This document shows, one piece after another, positions 1 to 8,901 of a DNA stretch of 64,000 nucleotides. How positions within the stretch are numbered: position 1 is the stretch's first letter; each line of letters begins with the position of its first letter. This DNA is from an uncultured Acetatifactor sp. (GTDB lineage Bacteria; Bacillota; Clostridia; Lachnospirales; Lachnospiraceae). The notes below the pieces were generated by a model. It saw only the letters and a program-made list of their open reading frames with translations, ran no database searches and had not been told where the DNA came from. Where the stretch lies: positions 1-64,000 of the forward strand of contig CAKRTS010000017.1 in NCBI GenBank assembly GCA_934402315.1. The letters run 5' to 3'. A program made the position numbers and the translations under genes.

Positions 1-127
1 TAAAACCGGCTGCTTAGGCGGTTTATTTGCTGTGCCCTTTATTCCTTGGCTGTCCTCTACTTATTTGTTTCAAACTTCCTTCCATTTCCTTTCCCTCACC
101 CTTAAGGTGGAATGCGCATCCCCGTCC

Positions 128-446
128 GGCTGTTTTTGTAATAAAAAAAACGCCCCAGGGACACAGTTGTCTGCATCCCGGGACGAATAATGAACGCTGT
201 TCACGTCATATCCGCGGTACCACCCGCATTGACTGCCGTACCTTCCAACAAAGGTATTTCCCGGCAAATCCACTCTTGTACTTAACGCGCACACACGTCC
301 TGCCCTAATAAGAATTTCCGTTCAGACAGGCTGCTCCGGAGCGTTCCCTGTATCGGCTTTCGCTGACAGCGCTTTCAGTCGGTGACGCCGTCTTCCTGTC
401 GTTTCCCCCGATAAGAGTCTCCTTCATGGCATTTCCTATAAACTTG
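128..446 (-). promoter_or_regulatory. T-box riboswitch leader of a gene left of the window
   Basis: On the minus strand the conserved T-box antiterminator motif (GGTGGTACCGCG) is read from 226 to 213, followed by an intrinsic terminator at 185-143. Upstream lies about 200 nt able to form the Stem I region. T-box leaders sense uncharged tRNA and control aminoacyl-tRNA synthetase or amino acid genes. The base of the T-box bulge that reads the tRNA discriminator is U, which predicts a tRNA with discriminator A. The specifier codon is not certain: a GAAC followed by GGA or CGG near 320 is one candidate, and discriminator A argues against glycine. No gene follows within the window on this strand, so the target lies beyond position 1. 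The stretch 1-127 holds no convincing coding sequence; a short inverted repeat (AAACCG...CGGTTT) sits at its left edge. Confidence 0.88.
143..185 (-). terminator. Intrinsic terminator of the T-box leader
   Basis: On the minus strand an imperfect G+C-rich hairpin (CGTCCC/GGGGCG arms plus inner pairs, plus-strand positions 151-185) is followed directly by eight U. It lies just downstream of the T-box motif, as expected for the terminator that competes with the antiterminator. Confidence 0.85.
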
Positions 447-452
447 GTAGTA

Positions 453-481
453 ATATTAGCACACTCTTTAACACTTTGCAA
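453..481 (-). promoter_or_regulatory. Promoter of the T-box transcript
   Basis: Minus-strand -35 TTGCAA (481-476) and -10 TAATAT (458-453) are separated by 17 bp. Transcription would start near 446, just upstream of the T-box fold and after the dapL stop codon at 513. Confidence 0.7.
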
Positions 482-512
482 TACTGAAATTTGGTTTTTT
501 AATGGCAAATTT

Positions 513-1727
513 TTACAGGCTTTTAATCCTGTCCACGGCTTCCACCGTATTCTCATAGCTTCCGAACGCCGTCAGGCGGAAATAGGTCTCGCCGCTCGGG
601 CCGAAGCCTGATCCGGGCGTTCCGACAACGTTCACCTTCTCCAGCAGATAGTCAAAGAACTCCCAGCTTGTCATGCCATTGGGCGCCTTCAGCCAGATGT
701 AGGGTGCATTGACACCGCCGGACACGGTGTAGCCAGCCTCCTTCAAGCCGTTGTAGATATAGTGCGCATTGTTCATGTAATAGGCAACCTGCTCCTTCAG
801 CTGGCGCCTGCCCTCCTCGGAATAGACCGCCTCACCGGCGCGCTGTACGATATAGGGCGCTCCGTTATACTTCGTTCCGTGTCTTCTCGCCCAGAGGGAG
901 TGGAGTGAAACCTCTCCGCATTTCAGTTCCTTCGGGATCACGGTGAAGCCGAGACGCACACCGGTAAAGCCCGCATTCTTCGAGAAGGAACGCAGCTCGA
1001 TCGCACAGGTTTTCGCGCCCTCGCACTCGTAAATGCTGTGCGGGACATCTGCCTCGGAGATATAAGCCTCGTAAGCGGCATCATAGATGATGACAGCGCC
1101 TACCTTGTTCGCATAGTCCACCCATTCCTGCAGCTGTGCCTTTGTGATCGTGGCACCGGTAGGATTATTCGGGAAGCACAGATAGATCAGATCCGGCGTC
1201 TCCTTCGGCAGCTCCGGCGCGAAGCCGTTTTCCGCCGTGCACGGCATATAGATGACATCGCTCCATGTCTCCTTCACCTTGTCATAGGTTCCGGTTCTAC
1301 CCGCCATGACGTTGGAATCCACATACACGGGATAGACAGGGTCGCAGACGGCAATTTTATTGTCAAGACTGAAAATCTCCTGAATGTTGCTGGAATCGCA
1401 TTTTGCCCCGTCGGAGACAAAGATTTCATCCGCGGAAATGTCGCAGCCGCGGGCCTTGTAATCATTCTCCGCAATGGCATTCCTCAGAAACTCATAGCCG
1501 AGATCCGGCGCATAGCCGTGGAAGGTCTCGGCATGTCCCATCTCGTCCACCGCCTTGTGCAGCGCTTCAATGATCGCCGGGGCAAGCGGCTGCGTGACGT
1601 CCCCGATTCCGAGACGTATGATCTTCTTGTCGGGATGAGCTGCGCTGTAGGCGCTGACCTTTTTGCCAATCGTCGAGAAAAGATAGCTTCCCGGCAGTTT
1701 CAGATAATTTTCATTTACTCGAAACAT
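513..1727 (-). CDS. dapL: LL-diaminopimelate aminotransferase
   Basis: This PLP-dependent fold-type I aminotransferase converts tetrahydrodipicolinate to LL-diaminopimelate in one step, for lysine and peptidoglycan synthesis. The 404-residue length is typical of DapL. The PLP lysine is Lys250 in the motif [15 protein letters not shown], and the N-terminus ([14 protein letters not shown], then [12 protein letters not shown]) matches the family. The 3' end of dapF overlaps its start by 13 bases, so the two enzymes of the DAP branch are translationally linked: DapL makes the LL isomer that DapF then epimerises. The direct DapL route is common in clostridia and replaces the succinylase or acetylase route. 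The call is secure. Confidence 0.95.
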   Translation of the reverse strand: MFRVNENYLKLPGSYLFSTIGKKVSAYSAAHPDKKIIRLGIGDVTQPLAPAIIEALHKAVDEMGHAETFHGYAPDLGYEFLRNAIAENDYKARGCDISADEIFVSDGAKCDSSNIQEIFSLDNKIAVCDPVYPVYVDSNVMAGRTGTYDKVKETWSDVIYMPCTAENGFAPELPKETPDLIYLCFPNNPTGATITKAQLQEWVDYANKVGAVIIYDAAYEAYISEADVPHSIYECEGAKTCAIELRSFSKNAGFTGVRLGFTVIPKELKCGEVSLHSLWARRHGTKYNGAPYIVQRAGEAVYSEEGRRQLKEQVAYYMNNAHYIYNGLKEAGYTVSGGVNAPYIWLKAPNGMTSWEFFDYLLEKVNVVGTPGSGFGPSGETYFRLTAFGSYENTVEAVDRIKSL

Positions 1728-2590
1728 AGTTTAGTCTCTCCTTCAAATACTGTAGTTGCAGGGCCAGTCATATAGACCACATTTTCCTCTCTGTTCCACT
1801 CAATCATCAGCTCACCGCCGAGCAGTTTTACTGTGATCCGGTCATCGGTCAGCCCGTTCAGGATGCACGCTACCGCAGTCGCGCAACAGCCGGTACCGCA
1901 GGCAAGGGTCTCCCCCGTTCCGCGCTCCCAAACCCTCATAAAGACATTCTGTCTGTCAATAATCTCCACAAATTCCGTGTTCACGCGCTCCGGAAAACGG
2001 ACATGGTGTTCAAACAAAGGCCCGATCTGCTCCAGCTTCATGTCTGCCACACCGTCCGCAAAGACGACTGCATGGGGATTTCCCATGGAGACACAGGTCA
2101 TGCGGTACTCCCGATCCTCGACATAGATCGGCTCGTTAATGACGTTCTCTCCGTCCGCCAGCACCGGAATCCGGGACGGCTCCAGTATCGGGCTTCCCAT
2201 ATTGACGCGGACTCTGGTCACAACGCCTCTGTCCGCAGGGTTTTTTCTCTCCACGGTCAGTTCCAGATATTTTACACTGCCCGCGCTGACGACACTGATC
2301 CTGTCAGAATCGGTCAGCCCTTTGTCATACACAAATTTGGCGACGCAACGGATGCCGTTTCCGCACATCTGCGCCCTCGTACCGTCCGCGTTGTACATCT
2401 CCATCTCAAAATCAGCTTCCTCTGACGGATTGATAAAGATCACACCGTCACCGCCGATGCCGAAATGTCTGTCGCTTAAGCGGCGCACGATTTCCGGCTT
2501 TCTCTCCTGCGGAACAAGCTCCGTAAAGCCGTTGACATAGACATAGTCGTTTCCGCAGCCCTGCATCTTCGTAAATTTCATGTTCATCAC
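1715..2590 (-). CDS. dapF: Diaminopimelate epimerase
   Basis: DapF interconverts LL- and meso-diaminopimelate, supplying the peptidoglycan cross-linking residue and the precursor of lysine. The two catalytic cysteines of this cofactor-free racemase are visible: Cys76 in MCGNGIRC and Cys231 in LACGTGCC. The 291-residue length is normal. The start taken here is GTG at 2590, about 9 bases after AAGGGG; ATG at 2587 or 2581 are alternatives, and the conserved sequence begins at [13 protein letters not shown]. It lies 14 bases downstream of the ANTAR gene and overlaps dapL, so glnA, ANTAR, dapF and dapL may form one nitrogen and lysine gene group. Confidence 0.96.
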   Translation of the reverse strand: MMNMKFTKMQGCGNDYVYVNGFTELVPQERKPEIVRRLSDRHFGIGGDGVIFINPSEEADFEMEMYNADGTRAQMCGNGIRCVAKFVYDKGLTDSDRISVVSAGSVKYLELTVERKNPADRGVVTRVRVNMGSPILEPSRIPVLADGENVINEPIYVEDREYRMTCVSMGNPHAVVFADGVADMKLEQIGPLFEHHVRFPERVNTEFVEIIDRQNVFMRVWERGTGETLACGTGCCATAVACILNGLTDDRITVKLLGGELMIEWNREENVVYMTGPATTVFEGETKLCFE

Positions 2591-2604
2591 TACATCGTTC
2601 CCCT

Positions 2605-3153
2605 TTACTGTTTCATCATGGACAGCACCATCATTGCCGTCTCAACCATATTTGTCCCGCTGTCCATGCTGCATTTCTGCAAATATCTGTGCGCTTCCTC
2701 CTCTGTCATATGGTTTCTGCCCATCAGAAGCTCCTTCGCCTCCTTGATGGCATTCTCCTCCTCCGCGCTCCGCACCTTAGGCTTTAAACGCGCCCTTCTC
2801 CTTCTGCGCTCGATTCCCTCCGTCATCATGCTGACCGTATTGACAAGATCACCGACCTTCAACGGCATGGAAAGGCACATAATGCCGCTCCCGCCGCACT
2901 GGCTGAGCAGATGATCCGAAGCCATGAGCAGCATCTCAAAGCCCGGCGGCAGACAATCGTGGAGTTCCGAGTAGACCATATCCATCAGCTTGTAGCTGCA
3001 GATGACAATGCCGTCATTCAATCCGTCCGCCTGGCTGATCGCCTGCGCCCCGGTCGTACAGATGGCAGTCACCTTGAAGCCGTTGCGCACAAGAACGTTT
3101 TTCATTCCCTTCGCGTCGTCCAGCTTTGGCAAAACTACAATAATACTCGTCAT
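2605..3153 (-). CDS. ANTAR-domain RNA-binding antiterminator with degenerate receiver
   Basis: The protein has 182 residues: an N-terminal receiver-like domain (about 1-115), a basic linker (RRRRRAR, about 116-122) and a C-terminal ANTAR helical domain (about 130-180, KEAKELLMGRNHMTEEEAHRYL). ANTAR domains bind paired hairpins in nascent mRNA and prevent termination. The receiver phospho-acceptor position falls in GIVICS near residue 53, where the usual Asp is replaced, so control is unlikely to be by ordinary phosphorylation. A strong Shine-Dalgarno (AAGGAGGTGG) precedes the ATG. It sits between glnA and dapF. In clostridia such proteins are found beside glnA, and here glnA has a leader terminator, so glnA is the obvious target by inference. 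Confidence 0.88.
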   Translation of the reverse strand: MTSIIVVLPKLDDAKGMKNVLVRNGFKVTAICTTGAQAISQADGLNDGIVICSYKLMDMVYSELHDCLPPGFEMLLMASDHLLSQCGGSGIMCLSMPLKVGDLVNTVSMMTEGIERRRRRARLKPKVRSAEEENAIKEAKELLMGRNHMTEEEAHRYLQKCSMDSGTNMVETAMMVLSMMKQ

Positions 3154-3196
3154 TTGTCCACCTCCTTATCCAAAGCTTTTTGAATAAAGAGATGCC

Positions 3197-4528
3197 TTAG
3201 TATCTGTAGAGATATTCTCCGATTTCCCACTCGGACACATGCGCACGGTACTTCTGCCATTCGTTTTCCTTGGCGGCAATATAATTATGCGCGATATGCT
3301 CTCCGAGGACGTCAAGGATCAGCGGGTCCTCCTTCAGCTCCTCCACAGCCTCGATCAGAGTTCCCGGCAGATTCTCAATGCCGAGTGCCTTCCGCTCCGC
3401 CTCCGTCATATTGTAGATATTGCAGTCCACGCTCTTAGGCGGCTCGATCTGTTTTTCGATTCCGTCCAGTCCGGCGCTTAAGCATACTGCGAGCGTCAGA
3501 TAGGGATTTGCCGCGGAATCCGGGCTGCGCAGCTCGATTCTGGTTCCGGTTCCTCTCTCCGCCGGAATGCGGATCAGGGGGCTTCTGTTTGTCGCGCTCC
3601 ACGCAATGTAGACCGGTGCGGCAAAGCCCGGCACAAGTCTCTTATAAGAATTTACAAGCGGGTTTGTCACAGCCGCCATTCCCTTGATATGCTTCATGAT
3701 GCCGCCGATGAACCAGTACGCCTCCCTGCTGAGTCCGTTCGGATCGTTTTTGTCCTCAAAGATATTTTTCCCGTCCTTGAACAGAGACATATTGATATGC
3801 ATTCCCGAGCCGTTGACGCCATACTTCGGCTTCGGCATAAAGGTGGCATGCAGTCCGTGGCGCTTTGCGATCGTGCGCACCGCCAGCTTAAAGGTCATGA
3901 TGTTGTCCGCCGTTGTGAGCGCCTCATCATACCGGAAGTCAATTTCATGCTGTGCGGGCGACATCTCGTGGTGGGATGCCTCGATAATCAGCCCCATATC
4001 CTCCAGTGTCATGACAATATCACGTCTTGCATTCTCTCCCTCGTCAAGAGGGCCGATGTCGAAATAGCTCGCCTGCTCGCGCGTCTCTGTCGTGGGCATC
4101 GCATTCTCATCCGTGTTAAATAAAAAGAATTCGCACTCTGGCCCGACATCGAAGGTATAGCCCAGCTCCTTTGCCTTTCTGATGGCACGCTTCAATACCA
4201 TTCGCGGGTCTCCGTCAAACGGAGTTCCGTCAGGGCGGTAAATATCACAGATCATTCTTGCAACCTTGCCCTGCTGGGGTCTCCACGGAAAGATCTCCAG
4301 GGTAGAGAGATCGGGATACAGATACATGTCCGATTCCTCGATCCCCACAAAGCCGTCTATCGCAGAGCCGTCAAAGGTACACTTGTTGTCCAGTGCCGTC
4401 TCCAGATGGTTCGCTGTAATCGCAATATTTTTCAGATTGCCGAACATGTCGGTAAACTGAAGACGTATAAACTCCACGTCCTCTTCTTCCACAAGCCTCA
4501 AAATGTCCTCTCTCGTATAATCTCTCAT
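3197..4528 (-). CDS. glnA: Glutamine synthetase type I
   Basis: This ATP-dependent ligase makes glutamine from glutamate and ammonia and is the main entry point for ammonium assimilation. From the chosen ATG it has 443 residues, the size of the GSI-alpha class. It shows the beta-grasp N-terminal domain, the catalytic NGSGMHINMSLF segment, and the ATP/glutamate-binding stretches NSYKRLVPG and NRSPLIRIP. No adenylylation loop insert is seen. The start at 4528 (MRDYTRED) is preceded by GGAGG at 7-base spacing; a longer upstream reading frame would run through the leader terminator and is rejected. Expression is probably controlled by the leader terminator at 4556-4592 and the ANTAR protein encoded next door. 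Confidence 0.96.
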   Translation of the reverse strand: MRDYTREDILRLVEEEDVEFIRLQFTDMFGNLKNIAITANHLETALDNKCTFDGSAIDGFVGIEESDMYLYPDLSTLEIFPWRPQQGKVARMICDIYRPDGTPFDGDPRMVLKRAIRKAKELGYTFDVGPECEFFLFNTDENAMPTTETREQASYFDIGPLDEGENARRDIVMTLEDMGLIIEASHHEMSPAQHEIDFRYDEALTTADNIMTFKLAVRTIAKRHGLHATFMPKPKYGVNGSGMHINMSLFKDGKNIFEDKNDPNGLSREAYWFIGGIMKHIKGMAAVTNPLVNSYKRLVPGFAAPVYIAWSATNRSPLIRIPAERGTGTRIELRSPDSAANPYLTLAVCLSAGLDGIEKQIEPPKSVDCNIYNMTEAERKALGIENLPGTLIEAVEELKEDPLILDVLGEHIAHNYIAAKENEWQKYRAHVSEWEIGEYLYRY

Positions 4529-4555
4529 GGTGCGACCTCCGTTTTCCCTTAACGT

Positions 4556-4592
4556 ATAAAAAAGGGCAGTCCTATCCCACATAGAACGCCCT
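4556..4592 (-). terminator. Attenuator terminator in the glnA leader
   Basis: The minus-strand RNA forms GGGC...GCCC with an inner CUAU/AUAG stem, followed by six U, located between the glnA promoter and its ribosome binding site. Only about 10 nt of RNA precede it. A terminator here must be overcome for glnA expression; the neighbouring ANTAR gene suggests the mechanism. I could not confidently fold the paired-hexaloop ANTAR target. Confidence 0.75.
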
Positions 4593-4604
4593 TGTCCTGA
4601 ACAC

Positions 4605-4634
4605 ATCATAGCAATGTCACCGCCCGCTTGTCAA
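4605..4634 (-). promoter_or_regulatory. glnA promoter
   Basis: Minus-strand consensus -35 TTGACA (4634-4629) and -10 TATGAT (4610-4605) with an 18-bp spacer. The predicted start is immediately upstream of the attenuator hairpin. Confidence 0.8.
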
Positions 4635-4754
4635 CAAGAATGTTTGTAACAGTTCAGCCGTAACACGGCAGAATCGGTGCGCGGGTGCTTGCACACAAAG
4701 CGCCGTTTCTGTCGTGCTACGCGCGGAGCCACGCATAATCTCCTCCCCACCCAC

Positions 4755-4778
4755 ATACATTTTATAAAGAAAATGTAT
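4755..4778. repeat. Perfect 9-bp inverted repeat upstream of the 4803 gene
   Basis: ATACATTTT and AAAATGTAT are separated by six bases (ATAAAG) and end 24 bases before the start codon at 4803. This could be an operator or an RNA hairpin near the 5' end of the mRNA. The rest of 4635-4754 shows nothing I can name. Confidence 0.5.
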
Positions 4779-4802
4779 CACTGAAAAATAAGGGGAATAG
4801 AA

Positions 4803-5270
4803 ATGAGTGCAAAAACAAAAATCGTCGTACTTCACATGAAGGAGCTGATCTATACCGCCATCTTCGCGGCTCTGGGCATCCTGTTTGTCGTCCTGCTTGT
4901 CATGATGTTCCTGCCTGACAGGGAAGCCTCATCTGCCCCGGAAAACGAATCCGCAGCCACCGGCTCCGATGCAGTCTACATACCCGGAATCTATACCACA
5001 GAGCTCGTTCTCGGCAGCCAGACCATCGATGTTGAAGTCATCGTCGATAAAGCTTCCATCTCCTCCATCCGCATGGTGAACCTGAATGATGCCGTCACGA
5101 CAATGTACCCTCTGCTGGAGCCGACCTTTGATACGATCTGCGAACAGGTATACGAACGGCAGACTCTGGAGGGCATCACTTATTCTTCGGACAGCAAGTA
5201 CACTTCCCTGGTACTTCTTGAGGCAATCCAGAATTCCTTAAACAAGGCCGCCGTGCCGGATCCCGACTAA
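4803..5270 (+). CDS. Small membrane-anchored protein with FMN_bind-like extracellular domain
   Basis: This 155-residue protein has a membrane segment at about residues 15-37 (IYTAIFAALGILFVVLLVMMF), a short Ser/Ala/Glu-rich spacer, and an extracellular domain from about 58. The domain reads YIPGIYTTELVLGSQTIDV, then VTTMYPLLEPTF and GITYSSDSKYTSLVLLEAI. The order and spacing resemble the FMN_bind fold (YxxGxY start, C-terminal SxTSxAl-type segment), but the flavin-attachment Thr is not obvious, so the family assignment is tentative. A good Shine-Dalgarno (AAGGGG) precedes the start. It is a single plus-strand gene between two minus-strand blocks. The 96 bases after it, up to 5366, hold no clear terminator. 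Confidence 0.7.
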   Translation: MSAKTKIVVLHMKELIYTAIFAALGILFVVLLVMMFLPDREASSAPENESAATGSDAVYIPGIYTTELVLGSQTIDVEVIVDKASISSIRMVNLNDAVTTMYPLLEPTFDTICEQVYERQTLEGITYSSDSKYTSLVLLEAIQNSLNKAAVPDPD

Positions 5271-5366
5271 AGCCGCAAGCTGTGAGCTGCCTCCGAAAAA
5301 CCTTCCTCGTAAGCCTTGGACTCCGGTTTAAAGTACAAAGGATAACTGTTCAAGTCTGTTTATGAA

Positions 5367-7160
5367 CTACAGAATTCGGTAAAGAAAGATTCTATAATAG
5401 CTGTCCTCCGTTTCAAACGCCTCCGGTCTTACCAGCTCCAGACCGGTTGCCTCGCTGTTATCAATATATGCCGCCGAAAGAAGGTAGACACATCCAAGCT
5501 CCTTCAGACTCTCAGTATCCACCTCATAGTTCTGGAAATAAAAGCCACCCTTCTGAATGGTATAATAGCCGGGACATTCCGCGCTGAAGAGATAACAGCG
5601 GTTTCCCCAGCCGTCAAAATTATCCGTCAGGTACTGGCTCTTCCCCAGCTCCGGTGCAATGATCTCCCGGAAACGATGCTTATACTCCAGCGAATAATTA
5701 TTTGAATATCCATCCAGACAATAGAAGCCATGATAAAGGGCTGCTGCCGGATCAATTCCCAGACTGACTACTCTGTATTCCTCCGGCTTCTGTCCCGAAT
5801 TTTCGCTGATATACTGTTGTACCTGTTCGAGAACGCCAATCGCATAATAGTCCGCAAAGCTCATAGCCGAATAATTCTTGTTAATCATTTTCTGCACATT
5901 CGGCTTGAGATTGCTCTCTAACAGGATCTTGCCGGCTGTCAGCAGTGTCACCATTGCAGTAAGCAAAAGAAATCCGGTATTCAGAATCCTCTTTTTCCTC
6001 TGCCCCTCCGCCCCGCACCATTGTTCTACAAGAATCAGGACTGCACATCCCAGCGCATAATACCAGAGACAGGGGTTCAGCCACAGAATCCGGTTTGCCT
6101 GAAAGCCTTTCAATAAGCCTATTCCCGATCTCAGTGCAAAGCCCGCCTCACAGTTGTACAGTGCGGATAAAACTACAAACAGGACATTGCATCCACACAA
6201 TACCGCCAGAATATGATATAAGCCCCTTCTTTTCGCAAAGAGAAGGCCAAAAATTGCCAGTGCCAGAGGTATCAAAAAAAACAGTCCATGATAATCCTCG
6301 CCGTGCTGCACTCCCTTCACCAGATAGGTGTATAGATTTTCCCAAAAGCCTGTGGGTCTGGCTACGTACTCTGTCTTATGGGACACTTCTCCCCCCTGCG
6401 CACTCAGCAGACCGGTCAGCAGCGGGAAATTCTCAGCCAGATACGTCAGCAGGAGCAGCCCCCACGCAATCCCCTGATTTGCAGAAAATTTCCTGCGGAC
6501 CAGTGATATGAGCAGCCAGACTCCCCCTGCTCCAAGCACCGCGAAACCTACCAGCACCAAAGACGAGTGCAATGCAAACCATATGACATAGAGATGCAAT
6601 GCTATTGTACGTAAATCCTTTATGCGCCTGTTCCGCTCTCCGAGCAGAATGAAACAGTACAGGAGCAGCGGCAGACCATACTGTGACAGCCCATACACCG
6701 GAAGAAAGGGTAAATAGGCATACATTGCCCCAAGCGCCATCGCCAGAAAACCGACAAACTGACGTTTTTCCCGGATTGTCCGGGACTGAGACGCAGTCCA
6801 TAGCAAAAGCAGAAACATTCCTGTATACCCCGTCAGGCTGCCACCCACCTGCATGACCGCAAGTGCAAGATCTGCATCAAACAGCCGGAACAGGAGGACG
6901 CTTGCCGGTGAAGGCATGGTCAGCGCGGTCTTTGCCGCACCGTTCAGGAATTCCGGAAACACACTGCTGCCATCCCAGAGATGTCTTGCATGCAGCAGAT
7001 AGGCAATCACTTCTCCGTCAAGCTGGTCATGGTAGACAAAGAGCGCGTCCTGCCCCAAAAGCAGGTAGATCGTTCCCAATGCAAGCACTGCTGCCGCTCC
7101 TATGAAAAACCAGACAAATTCTATTTTCCCCCGGAACGCTTCTTTCTTTTTCTCTGACAT
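5367..7160 (-). CDS. Polytopic membrane protein, glycosyltransferase-like (DUF6044-like)
   Basis: This 597-residue protein has roughly a dozen hydrophobic segments in residues 15-400 and a C-terminal extracytoplasmic region (about 420-597) rich in aromatic residues. After the first membrane span comes a loop with FVYHDQLDGEVIAYLL, an Asp-containing loop placed as in GT-C-type glycosyltransferases. I see resemblance to the uncharacterised DUF6044 family, but this was not tested. It is the last of three consecutive large polytopic genes on the minus strand, with 10 bases between it and the one upstream. A role in moving sugars from lipid carriers to cell-surface polymers or proteins is inference from topology only. 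Confidence 0.65.
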   Translation of the reverse strand: MSEKKKEAFRGKIEFVWFFIGAAAVLALGTIYLLLGQDALFVYHDQLDGEVIAYLLHARHLWDGSSVFPEFLNGAAKTALTMPSPASVLLFRLFDADLALAVMQVGGSLTGYTGMFLLLLWTASQSRTIREKRQFVGFLAMALGAMYAYLPFLPVYGLSQYGLPLLLYCFILLGERNRRIKDLRTIALHLYVIWFALHSSLVLVGFAVLGAGGVWLLISLVRRKFSANQGIAWGLLLLTYLAENFPLLTGLLSAQGGEVSHKTEYVARPTGFWENLYTYLVKGVQHGEDYHGLFFLIPLALAIFGLLFAKRRGLYHILAVLCGCNVLFVVLSALYNCEAGFALRSGIGLLKGFQANRILWLNPCLWYYALGCAVLILVEQWCGAEGQRKKRILNTGFLLLTAMVTLLTAGKILLESNLKPNVQKMINKNYSAMSFADYYAIGVLEQVQQYISENSGQKPEEYRVVSLGIDPAAALYHGFYCLDGYSNNYSLEYKHRFREIIAPELGKSQYLTDNFDGWGNRCYLFSAECPGYYTIQKGGFYFQNYEVDTESLKELGCVYLLSAAYIDNSEATGLELVRPEAFETEDSYYRIFLYRIL

Positions 7161-7170
7161 ATCCTCTCCC

Positions 7171-8901
7171 TCAGTCTTCTTCCAAATGATTCACTGCTTT
7201 TCCCGATGCCGACAGGGCTATCAGAAACGGCAGCGCCAACATGACCGGATAGATGTACCGCATCTGTACGGTAGGCCCCAGCAGCATCGTTCCAAAATAG
7301 CTGAGCACAATTACAAGAGGCAGACACAAGCTCTTTTTCCTTGTCAGGATCAGTACAATCCCCATGAATAGATAGATCCACAAGTAACTGCCCGGCACAA
7401 AGAAATATTTTAACACCGGTATCTTCAAATACGCATTGTCTTCCGCCCACTTCTCCATACGCACAAACAGCCCGTTCCACTTGCTCTCCTTATAAATTCC
7501 GTAGGAATTCAGCGTGGATTCCTCCCACCGGGTCTGCACATAGCCAAGTCCTTCTGTAGATTTTGTCTGGTTCACCGTCGCATGTGTCTCGTCAAAGGGC
7601 GACAAAAAGCCGGCGTCTACTGCCAGAACGGCATTAATCATGTCTCCCGGATATTGCGCCAATAAGCGAAAATACGTTTTAAAAAAATCCTTGTAGCGAT
7701 AACGGACAACATATGTATTCGTGTGCCGTTTCACAGGATCAGCAATATGCGGATCATACTCCTTATATGCTTCATGCAGGATGAAATCGTTAATCAACGC
7801 ACGATCCGTCTCATCCATCGTGTCATCATCTTCCTCAACAACTCCGATTCCGCCATGATACACCATGCAGCGCGCCAGCTGTTGGATCGGAATGCTCAGC
7901 ATCTCCCTCCGGTCTCCCTGTCCTGCATGAGTAATCGAAAAGAGGGCAGACACCCCTATCACTCCCACGCAGAAGGCAGCCGCTCCGCTTCCAAGGATTC
8001 TCCCCCGCAGCTTCCTCTTTCTGCCATCAAAGCAGAACATCAGAAGTAAGACGAATAAAGCCACAAGCATAGCATATTTTCCATTGTTACGGAAGAGAAC
8101 CATTCCCACGGTTCCAACAGCAAATACCAGCTCACTGCTGCCTATATGCCAGTCCTCCCGCTCATCAAGCAGCATGTCCATAAGACTTATCAGCTGCACC
8201 AGAAGAAAAGCACTGAAAACCGTATCCTTTGTCACACTGACGCTCATGTACCACTGAAAGGGGAAAAACATGCCTAACAGCTGGATCGTCCAGATCCAGC
8301 CTGCCGCTGCCCGCCTCCGGCTCAGCACGCTCACACCGTATGCCATGCTTCCCGCCAGCAGCACTGCCTGAAAAGCGGTATATAATGCCATGCCGCTGTT
8401 TGTACTTCCAAAGAGATGTGTTCCCAGCCACAATGCTCCCTGTATCAATAAGGTATGGGCAATGGGATGATGATCGATATAATTGTGCTCAATGATCTGT
8501 CCTACCTGTATCGGAGTATCATACGCACAGTTTCCCGGATAATATGCCAAATAGGCAGGAAGCCATGCCAAAAGAAAGAGAAACAGACTCAGAAAAAAGA
8601 GCTTTCTGCCGGAAATGTTATTCCTTCTTGCCTGCTCTGTCCTTTTCCTGCCCAATACTCTGCATAGTACAAAGGCTCCTCCCGCCCCGAGCAGACAGCC
8701 CGCAATCAGTACAAACAGCACCGTGCTGCCCACATACCCTGCAGTCCATAGAATATTACCGGTCTTGTCCAGATCTCTCTCCGTCTTCGCAAAGAACAGG
8801 AACAGACAGCCGAGCAGACAACACAATACATATGCCTTTTGTTTTGAGAGAAATTTTGTTTTTTCCATAATGCCCTTATCCTTCCCAGCAGACGATTTCA
8901 T
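7171..8901 (-). CDS. Polytopic membrane protein, DUF6020-like
   Basis: This protein of about 576 residues has about twelve membrane segments. The first large loop carries AYYPGNCAYDTPIQVGQI followed by a His-rich IDHHPIAHT motif, a pattern I associate with DUF6020 membrane proteins, which are thought to be glycosyltransferase-like. The ATG at 8901 overlaps the stop codon of the upstream gene (ATGA), the usual sign of translational coupling; ATG at 8868 is an alternative start. A second soluble loop (about residues 330-480) contains DDDTMDETDRAL. It forms an operon with the genes on either side. No enzymatic activity can be assigned from the sequence. Confidence 0.65.
   Translation of the reverse strand: MKSSAGKDKGIMEKTKFLSKQKAYVLCCLLGCLFLFFAKTERDLDKTGNILWTAGYVGSTVLFVLIAGCLLGAGGAFVLCRVLGRKRTEQARRNNISGRKLFFLSLFLFLLAWLPAYLAYYPGNCAYDTPIQVGQIIEHNYIDHHPIAHTLLIQGALWLGTHLFGSTNSGMALYTAFQAVLLAGSMAYGVSVLSRRRAAAGWIWTIQLLGMFFPFQWYMSVSVTKDTVFSAFLLVQLISLMDMLLDEREDWHIGSSELVFAVGTVGMVLFRNNGKYAMLVALFVLLLMFCFDGRKRKLRGRILGSGAAAFCVGVIGVSALFSITHAGQGDRREMLSIPIQQLARCMVYHGGIGVVEEDDDTMDETDRALINDFILHEAYKEYDPHIADPVKRHTNTYVVRYRYKDFFKTYFRLLAQYPGDMINAVLAVDAGFLSPFDETHATVNQTKSTEGLGYVQTRWEESTLNSYGIYKESKWNGLFVRMEKWAEDNAYLKIPVLKYFFVPGSYLWIYLFMGIVLILTRKKSLCLPLVIVLSYFGTMLLGPTVQMRYIYPVMLALPFLIALSASGKAVNHLEED

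Noticed and set aside
1038..1775. Long open frame on the plus strand opposite dapL
   Set aside because: It mirrors dapL codons, lacks a ribosome binding site and matches no family; dapL is certain.
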